From NCBI GenBank assembly GCA_937893635.1, contig CALBGF010000207.1, positions 1 to 19,239 of the forward strand: a DNA stretch of 19,239 nucleotides. Direction: 5' to 3'. Position 1 is the stretch's first letter; every line of letters begins with the position of its first letter. A program made the position numbers and the translations under genes. Below are positions 14,319 through 19,239 of the stretch, piece by piece. The notes below the pieces were generated by a model that saw nothing but the letters and a program-made list of their open reading frames with translations, ran no database searches and had not been told where the DNA came from. Source of the DNA: an uncultured Mollicutes bacterium (GTDB lineage Bacteria; Bacillota_I; Bacilli_A; RFN20; CAG-826).

Positions 14319-15119
14319 ATGCTTAATATAATTAAAACGCCATCAAATGATGAATTTTTTAGTCTTGTAAAAAATTCTGAAAAAAATATATATTTATGTG
14401 CACCATTTATAAAAAAGGAAATCGTCGATAAAATATTAGATGCTAGAAAAGATGGAATAACAATGGTAGTTATTACATCTTCAAATATATCTAATTTTTT
14501 ATGTGGATCTCTTGATATATCGGCAATAAAAGAATTAATTAATCAAGGTGTTACAGTTAGAAATTATCAAAATTTGCACGCAAAAATATACATTTTCGAT
14601 AGAGAAAAGGCATTAGTTACATCAGCAAATTTAACAAATAATGCTTTATACAACAATTATGAATATGGAGTTTTGATTGAAAACGATGAAATTATCAATC
14701 AAATTTATGAAGATTATCAAGAAATGCTTGATAATGAAGATTGTGGTACTTTTAATATTAGTTTGTTAAATAATCTTGAAAAAATAAAACGACAAATTAA
14801 AAAAAGACCAATAGTAAATGTTGATTTTGACAATGACACAATCATTATTGAAAAGAAAAATATTTTAACTAAAAATATGTCTTCTTGGCAAAAAGATATT
14901 TTTGAAATAGTTAATGAATTTGATGAAAATATATTTCTTATAGATGATATTTATCGTCGCGAGAATGATTTAAAACTAAAGCATCCCAATAATAATTTTA
15001 TAGAAGCAAAAATTAGACAAATCTTGCAACAATTAAGAGATATGGGATTTATTAAGTTTGTGAGTAAGGGAAAATATAAGAAGTTATGGATTGATAAATC
15101 GAAAGTGAGTGAGAATTAA
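14319..15119 (+). CDS. PLD-type nuclease with DpnI/DRP-like winged helix, candidate restriction enzyme
   Basis: This 266-residue protein has an N-terminal phospholipase D-superfamily domain (1-140) with one HxKx4D motif, His87-Lys89-Asp94 (NLHAKIYIFD), followed by TSANLTNNAL and NNYEYG. Such single-HKD nucleases act as dimers, as in BfiI and NgoFVII. Residues about 190-257 match the winged helix of Dam-replacing proteins and the DpnI C-terminus: HPNNNFIEAKIRQILQQLRD (222-241) then GFIKFVSKGKYKKLW. In those enzymes this domain reads DNA, including methylated GATC in DpnI. No methyltransferase is nearby, so a methyl-directed or otherwise self-sparing restriction enzyme is my best guess. RBS GGAGGAGTG lies before the ATG. 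Other PLD nucleases, such as repair or relaxase-like ones, are alternatives. The domain pair is clear; the biological role is inferred. Confidence 0.78.
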   Translation: MLNIIKTPSNDEFFSLVKNSEKNIYLCAPFIKKEIVDKILDARKDGITMVVITSSNISNFLCGSLDISAIKELINQGVTVRNYQNLHAKIYIFDREKALVTSANLTNNALYNNYEYGVLIENDEIINQIYEDYQEMLDNEDCGTFNISLLNNLEKIKRQIKKRPIVNVDFDNDTIIIEKKNILTKNMSSWQKDIFEIVNEFDENIFLIDDIYRRENDLKLKHPNNNFIEAKIRQILQQLRDMGFIKFVSKGKYKKLWIDKSKVSEN

Positions 15120-15120
15120 A

Positions 15121-15399
15121 ATGAAATATATTGAACAGTTAGAAATTGCAAAAAAAGAAAAATTAAATACTACTAAGCTATTTATTGCTTATGAAATGGA
15201 AGCTTTATTAGGATCTAATAAAAATAAAATTAGCGAAGATAAATATGAAGAACTTTGCTCTATTGTGTACGAACATTATTTGAATATTGACTATTCTTCA
15301 ATTAACGATGTGGTACAAATTGTCTATGACTTATATTTAGATAATAAAAAAATTTCTGAAAGTATTATTCGTGAAAAACTAGAAACTATGTATTTATAA
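15121..15399 (+). CDS. Small helical partner of the PLD nuclease, unknown function
   Basis: A 92-residue, mostly helical, acidic protein that I do not recognise. It starts one base after the nuclease stop; the ATG at 15121 is preferred over the in-frame GTG at 15109, which would overlap the nuclease gene. It has no transmembrane segment and no cysteine motif; the segments LFIAYEMEALLG and VVQIVYDLYLDN look amphipathic. Tight coupling to the nuclease suggests an inhibitor, immunity factor, or DNA-binding or regulatory subunit, but nothing in the sequence decides between these. No terminator is visible after it. Confidence 0.65.
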   Translation: MKYIEQLEIAKKEKLNTTKLFIAYEMEALLGSNKNKISEDKYEELCSIVYEHYLNIDYSSINDVVQIVYDLYLDNKKISESIIREKLETMYL

Positions 15400-15509
15400 T
15401 TTGAATTATAAACCAAATAGATAAATAAAAGGCTTATCAATTATTAGGTGGAGTTCAAATTGAAAAAATACTATCAATCAAAATAATTATTTAATAATTA
15501 AAATTAATT

Positions 15510-15518
15510 TGTTATACT
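15510..15518 (+). promoter_or_regulatory. Extended -10 promoter of lepA
   Basis: TGTTATACT gives a TGn extension and a -10 TATACT (15513-15518), 28 bases before the lepA ATG. The -35 region is a run of A and T without a clear hexamer. Confidence 0.5.
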
Positions 15519-15546
15519 TTATGTCAGTAAGAAAGAGGTGGTATTT

Positions 15547-17358
15547 ATGGCATTTGATCAAAAGAAAATACGTAATTTTTCTATTATTGCACATATTGAT
15601 CATGGTAAATCCACTTTAGCAGATCGAATTTTAGAACTTACTGGTAGTGTGGATAAACGTGAAATGAAAGAGCAACTACTTGATTCGATGGATTTAGAAA
15701 GAGAACGTGGAATTACAATTAAACTTAATGCGGTTACTCTTAATTATGTTGCAGACGATGGAGAAACATATATATTTAATTTAATTGACACTCCGGGACA
15801 CGTCGACTTTACTTATGAAGTATCTCGTTCTTTAGCGGCTTGTGAAGGCGCTTTGTTAGTTGTTGATGCCACGCAAGGAGTAGAAGCTCAAACATTAGCA
15901 AATGTCTATTTAGCAGTTGATAATGATTTAGAAATTATTCCAGTTATTAATAAAATTGATTTACCTTCCGCTCATCCTGAATTTGTTAAAAAAGAAATTG
16001 AACAAAGAATTGGTATTACGTGTGATGATGCGGTTGAAGTATCCGCTAAAACGGGACTTAATGTTGAACAAGTCTTAAAAATGATTGTGAAAGATATTCC
16101 TGCTCCAGTAGGTGATATTAACGCTCCATTAAAGGCTTTGATATTTGATTCAAATTATGATGCATACCGTGGTGTTGTCATTAATATTCGCTTAAAAGAA
16201 GGACAAGTTAAAGTTGGAGATGTTATCCATCTTATGGCGGCTAATAAAGATTATTTAGTTACTGAACTTGGTATTCGTACACCAAAAGAAGAAAAACGTG
16301 ATGTTTTATACGCCGGTGAAGTTGGCTATTTATGCGCCCAAATTAAAGATATTAAAGACGTTCATCCAGGTGAAACAGTAACCTTAAAAAATAATATGGC
16401 ACAAGAACCTTTACCAGGATATCGCCATATTAATCCAATGGTATTCTGTGGTTTATACCCAGTTGATTCTAAAAAATATGGTGATTTAAAAGAAGCTTTA
16501 GAAAAATTATGTTTAAATGATTCATCTTTACAATTTGAACCGGAAACATCCCAAGCTCTAGGATTTGGATTTAGATGCGGATTCTTAGGCTTATTACATA
16601 TGGATGTTGTGCAAGAACGTTTAGAAAGAGAATATAACATTGATTTAATATTAACTGCACCATCGGTTATTTATAAAGTAAAACTTACTAATGGTGATAT
16701 TATCAATCTTGATAACCCTTCAAAATTACCTGATTCCTCATTAGTCAAAGCAATTGAAGAACCTTATGTCAACGCCTCAATAATGACACCAAAAGAATAT
16801 GTTGGTCCAATTATGGAGTTATGCCAAGAAAAAAGAGGAATTTACACCGATTTAGAATATTTTGATGATACGCGTATGATTTTAAAATATGAAATACCAT
16901 TAAGTGAAATTGTTTATAATTTCTTTGATAAACTTAAAAGCTATTCAAAAGGTTATGCTTCATTTGACTATGAATTAAGTGAATATAAAGAATCTAATTT
17001 AGCTAAAATGGATATCTTATTAAATGGACAACCAATTGATGCTTTATCATTAATTGTTTATAAACCATCAGCGTATACTCGCGGAAACTTAATTACAAGA
17101 AAACTTAAAGACGTTATTCCTCGTCAACAATTTGAAGTACCAGTTCAAGCGGCCATAAGCGGAAAAGTTATTGCTCGTACTGATATTAAAGCAATGCGAA
17201 AAGATGTTTTAGCGAAGTGTTACGGCGGAGATATTTCTCGTAAAAGAAAACTTCTTGATAAACAAAAAGAAGGTAAAAAACGTATGAAAAAAATTGGTTC
17301 TGTGGAAGTCCCACAAGAAGCGTTTATGTCTTTACTTTCTATCGATGATGACGAATAA
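15547..17358 (+). CDS. lepA: Elongation factor 4 (LepA) GTPase
   Basis: LepA is a ribosome-binding translational GTPase involved in ribosome biogenesis and translation under stress. The 603-residue length is normal. G-motifs are AHIDHGKST near residue 17, DTPGHVDF near 80 and NKID near 135, with SAKTG further on. The LepA-specific C-terminal domain is complete, including [35 protein letters not shown] and [16 protein letters not shown] near the end. I start at ATG 15547 after AAAGAGGTGG; an in-frame GTG at 15538 lies inside the ribosome binding site. A terminator overlaps the stop codon. Confidence 0.98.
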   Translation: MAFDQKKIRNFSIIAHIDHGKSTLADRILELTGSVDKREMKEQLLDSMDLERERGITIKLNAVTLNYVADDGETYIFNLIDTPGHVDFTYEVSRSLAACEGALLVVDATQGVEAQTLANVYLAVDNDLEIIPVINKIDLPSAHPEFVKKEIEQRIGITCDDAVEVSAKTGLNVEQVLKMIVKDIPAPVGDINAPLKALIFDSNYDAYRGVVINIRLKEGQVKVGDVIHLMAANKDYLVTELGIRTPKEEKRDVLYAGEVGYLCAQIKDIKDVHPGETVTLKNNMAQEPLPGYRHINPMVFCGLYPVDSKKYGDLKEALEKLCLNDSSLQFEPETSQALGFGFRCGFLGLLHMDVVQERLEREYNIDLILTAPSVIYKVKLTNGDIINLDNPSKLPDSSLVKAIEEPYVNASIMTPKEYVGPIMELCQEKRGIYTDLEYFDDTRMILKYEIPLSEIVYNFFDKLKSYSKGYASFDYELSEYKESNLAKMDILLNGQPIDALSLIVYKPSAYTRGNLITRKLKDVIPRQQFEVPVQAAISGKVIARTDIKAMRKDVLAKCYGGDISRKRKLLDKQKEGKKRMKKIGSVEVPQEAFMSLLSIDDDE

Positions 17359-17380
17359 GCACGAATTTCGTGCTTTTTTT
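17357..17380 (+). terminator. Terminator of lepA
   Basis: AAGCACGA (17357-17364) and TCGTGCTT (17368-17375) form an 8-bp stem with a three-base loop, running into a T tract to 17380. It starts within the lepA stop codon. Confidence 0.9.
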
Positions 17381-17454
17381 GTGTTTTATGTCGCATTTTG
17401 TTAGTAGATTTTTAGTAAATATTTAGTTTTTATGTAGAATATAACTTGTAAATT

Positions 17455-17463
17455 TGTTACAAT
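17455..17463 (+). promoter_or_regulatory. Extended -10 promoter of the Fic-like gene
   Basis: TGTTACAAT combines a TGn extension with the -10 TACAAT (17458-17463), 19 bases before the ATG at 17483. The -35 is weak. Confidence 0.5.
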
Positions 17464-17482
17464 TAATTCCGAGGTGAAGCCT

Positions 17483-18865
17483 ATGGGTAACGAAAACCTG
17501 GCATTCAAATATTCTAATGACATATACGCAACAAGAAAACAAGTATCACAAATGCTTGGAATTTCTAACATTGATAAGTTCTGGAATGATATTATTTCTT
17601 ATCGTAGTCATTATACTTTAAGTTTAAATTTAAGAAACATCGAAAGAATGCCAATGAATTTAGTATTATCACCAAAAATACTTGATGATTTAGTAGCAAA
17701 AGAACGTAAATTATCAAAATTAATGGTAAAATTCGGCAAATTAAGCGATGATGATTATGTTAAATATTCAGTAAGAAACAATCAATATAATTTAATTCTT
17801 ACAAATATTGCCGAAAAATATCATATTGATTTTTCTGAAGGATTATTAAATCTTATCATTAGTGGTAATGCTTCTTCATTAACACCAAGTCAAAATATCT
17901 TGTTAAATTATTATCAAGCACTACACCATATTGAAACTCGTTTTTATGATCCAATTGATGAAAAATTATTAAGAACACTATTAGGATATTTAGTATCATC
18001 AAATGATGAAAACATTTATCGTAAAGAAGAAATAGAAGATGCCTCATCAAGAATTATTATTGATCGTATTTATAGTGCAGCACCAGTTGAACGAATTGTT
18101 CCAATGATGAATGATTTATTTGATTTTCTTAATAATAATAACAATTGTCCAGCCTTAGCTAAAGCAATTGTGGCTTTCTATTATGTAATGATGATTAAAC
18201 CATTTGATTTCTTTTCCGAAGAAATGGCCACCTTACTTGCTAAATACGTTTTAGCGCATAATGACTTTGAAGAGCCTAGTGTACTTATTGATTTTGAGTG
18301 TTTCATTAATAATTATCAAGAAGATGTTAATTATATTATGAAAGAAGTAAATAAAACTAATGATGTAACATATTTATTAACATTTATGTTAGACAAAATA
18401 ACTGAACACATTGATAATATGTCCTCATCAATTGAAGTGAGCAATTCTCAATCAATTGAAAAGGAATTCTTTAAAAGTGAACTAGATAAAAGCGAACCAG
18501 AAGAAAAAATTGAAAAAAAACATGTAGAAGTAGTGGAAAGTCAAGAAGATTTGTTGCATAATGTTGATTATGAGGTACGTGTTGCACTTCCTAAACTTCC
18601 AATTGGATTAGATGAACGTAACGCTAATGCAATCGCGGAGCACTTATTAGAAATGAAACCGAACCTTAAACGCGGCGAAGCACAATTTTATGCTCGACAC
18701 TGTACAATTGGTAAATATTACACCATCCAACAATATAAAGAAATGAATGAATGTGCTTATGAAACAGCGCGTACATCTATGGATAATTTGGTTAGTGAAG
18801 GATTTTACCAAAAAGAAATGATTAAAAATAAGAAGTATGTATATACTCCAATTCCAAGAAAGTAG
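17483..18865 (+). CDS. Fic-fold protein lacking the catalytic motif
   Basis: Fic proteins transfer AMP or related groups using an HPFx(D/E)GNGR motif. This 460-residue protein keeps the flanks of the fold: PVERIVPMMNDLFDFLNN (201-218) and PALAKAIVAFYYVMMIKPF (223-241) with MATLLAKYVLAHN after. The motif itself reads KPFDFFSEEMA: the catalytic His is Lys239 and the GNGR anion hole is gone. A charged linker (about 320-370) leads to a C-terminal winged helix (about 405-455, YTIQQYKEMNECAYETARTS), as often seen after Fic domains. The intact reading frame argues for a functional pseudoenzyme, perhaps a regulator or scaffold. Start ATG 17483 is set by GAGGTGA; a GTG at 17474 lies inside that site. 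A small membrane protein gene and hemW follow closely and may be co-transcribed. Actual function unknown. Confidence 0.68.
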   Translation: MGNENLAFKYSNDIYATRKQVSQMLGISNIDKFWNDIISYRSHYTLSLNLRNIERMPMNLVLSPKILDDLVAKERKLSKLMVKFGKLSDDDYVKYSVRNNQYNLILTNIAEKYHIDFSEGLLNLIISGNASSLTPSQNILLNYYQALHHIETRFYDPIDEKLLRTLLGYLVSSNDENIYRKEEIEDASSRIIIDRIYSAAPVERIVPMMNDLFDFLNNNNNCPALAKAIVAFYYVMMIKPFDFFSEEMATLLAKYVLAHNDFEEPSVLIDFECFINNYQEDVNYIMKEVNKTNDVTYLLTFMLDKITEHIDNMSSSIEVSNSQSIEKEFFKSELDKSEPEEKIEKKHVEVVESQEDLLHNVDYEVRVALPKLPIGLDERNANAIAEHLLEMKPNLKRGEAQFYARHCTIGKYYTIQQYKEMNECAYETARTSMDNLVSEGFYQKEMIKNKKYVYTPIPRK

Positions 18866-18874
18866 GTATTTATT

Positions 18875-19120
18875 ATGTTTTTAACGATGCATCCGTTATT
18901 ATTTATCGTAGTTATTTTAGCTTTTTTCGGTCTTATTGCTCTTATTGTTTTCGTTTTAAGAAAACATTTACCAAGTCTTCGTGATGATGGAGAAAAACCT
19001 GCTACTAAAGAAGAAGCAGCAAAAGAAGCTCTTGATCGTATTTTAGTTCCTATCGAAGATAACGATGAAAATAAAGAAAAAGAAGATTCAAAAGAAGAAA
19101 ATAATGAAAAGAGTGAATAG
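18875..19120 (+). CDS. Small single-pass membrane protein with acidic tail
   Basis: An 81-residue protein with one hydrophobic segment (about 6-29, LLFIVVILAFFGLIALIVFV) and a long hydrophilic, Glu/Asp/Lys-rich tail (about 40-81). I do not recognise a family. The N-terminus probably lies outside with the tail in the cytoplasm, judging by positive residues (RKH) after the segment. It begins nine bases after the Fic-like gene, with a weak Shine-Dalgarno (GTAGGTAT), and overlaps the start of hemW by 17 bases. No other clue to function. Confidence 0.6.
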   Translation: MFLTMHPLLFIVVILAFFGLIALIVFVLRKHLPSLRDDGEKPATKEEAAKEALDRILVPIEDNDENKEKEDSKEENNEKSE

Positions 19121-19239
19121 TTTATATATTCATATTCCGTTTTGTACACATCTTTGTGAGTACTGTGATTTCACAAAGATGTTTTATTTACGTCCTTTTG
19201 TTAATAAATATATTAAATTTTTAGTTAAAGAAATTGATA
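19104..19239 (+). CDS. hemW: Radical SAM HemW (heme chaperone), 5' end only
   Basis: HemW is a radical SAM protein related to HemN that binds and delivers heme rather than oxidising coproporphyrinogen. Only the first 45 codons are in the window. The sequence LYIHIPFCTHLCEYCDF (7-23) contains the CxxxCxxC cluster motif at Cys14, Cys18 and Cys21. The ATG at 19104 overlaps the preceding gene by 17 bases and suggests translational coupling; an in-frame GTG at 19113 is an alternative start. Its place after lepA, though separated by two genes, agrees with the lepA-hemW order in Bacillus. Confidence 0.9.
   Translation, partial: MKRVNSLYIHIPFCTHLCEYCDFTKMFYLRPFVNKYIKFLVKEID

Noticed and set aside
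16362..16640. Reverse-strand open frame inside lepA
   Set aside because: Antisense to a conserved gene, no ribosome binding site.
18805..19149. Reverse-strand open frame of 114 codons spanning the small membrane gene
   Set aside because: Ser/Phe-rich product is the mirror of the Glu/Lys-rich forward tail; it also covers the clear hemW start.
1..19239. CRISPR arrays, tRNA genes, insertion sequences, transposases
   Set aside because: I saw no regularly spaced repeats, no cloverleaf with CCA-type ends and no transposase motifs or long terminal inverted repeats.

Overview
The window is an AT-rich stretch of a low-GC Bacillota chromosome. Tryptophan is encoded by TGG and TGA serves as a stop, so it uses the standard bacterial code rather than the Mycoplasma code. 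A germination protease gene (gpr) points to a spore-forming ancestry. The order comEA, comEC, holA, rpsT (reverse), gpr, small membrane protein, ..., lepA, ..., hemW follows the Bacillus subtilis comE-holA-rpsT-gpr-spoIIP-yqxA-lepA-hemW block, from which comEB and spoIIP are missing. A secreted protein with discoidin and Ig-like repeats suggests a host-associated or gut member of the Bacilli/Erysipelotrichia/RF39 type. That placement is inference.

Layout. 1-1945 (reverse): 5' end of a large secreted discoidin/Ig-like repeat protein with its own promoter. 2128-2379 (reverse): stand-alone FakA middle-domain protein. 2590-3072: greA. 3164-6652: comEA, comEC, holA. 6713-6979 (reverse): rpsT, convergent with holA. 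7100-9300: gpr, a small membrane protein in the yqxA position, fmt. 9301-9467: gene-free but highly structured DNA ending in a strong terminator, a candidate non-coding RNA or leader. 9522-11864: nuclease-helicase fusion of the DinG/XPD type. 11916-14167: three-gene unit of agmatinase-like, AdoMet-decarboxylase-like and LOG-family genes. 14319-15399: PLD-type nuclease with a DpnI/DRP-like winged helix, plus a small partner gene. 15547-17358: lepA. 17483-18865: Fic-fold protein without catalytic residues. 18875-19120: small membrane protein. 19104 onward: hemW, cut by the window edge.

Functional themes. The backbone is housekeeping: transcript cleavage (GreA), initiator tRNA formylation (Fmt), ribosomal protein S20, EF4, and the polymerase III clamp-loader delta subunit. 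Inside the conserved gpr-lepA neighbourhood sits an inserted segment of about 7 kb. It contains the most interesting items: (i) an agmatinase beside a tandem AdoMetDC-fold protein whose only candidate pyruvoyl serine is in the C-terminal half, with no spermidine synthase nearby, suggesting a putrescine-forming route; (ii) a two-gene cassette pairing a single-HKD PLD nuclease with a winged helix like that of methyl-directed restriction enzymes, with no methyltransferase, which could be an undescribed defence module; (iii) a structured intergenic RNA candidate with a C6 run. After lepA there is a Fic pseudoenzyme.

Several promoters have a TGn extension upstream of the -10 with poor -35 boxes, and Shine-Dalgarno sites are mostly of the GAGGTGAT kind. 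Starts were placed using these sites.
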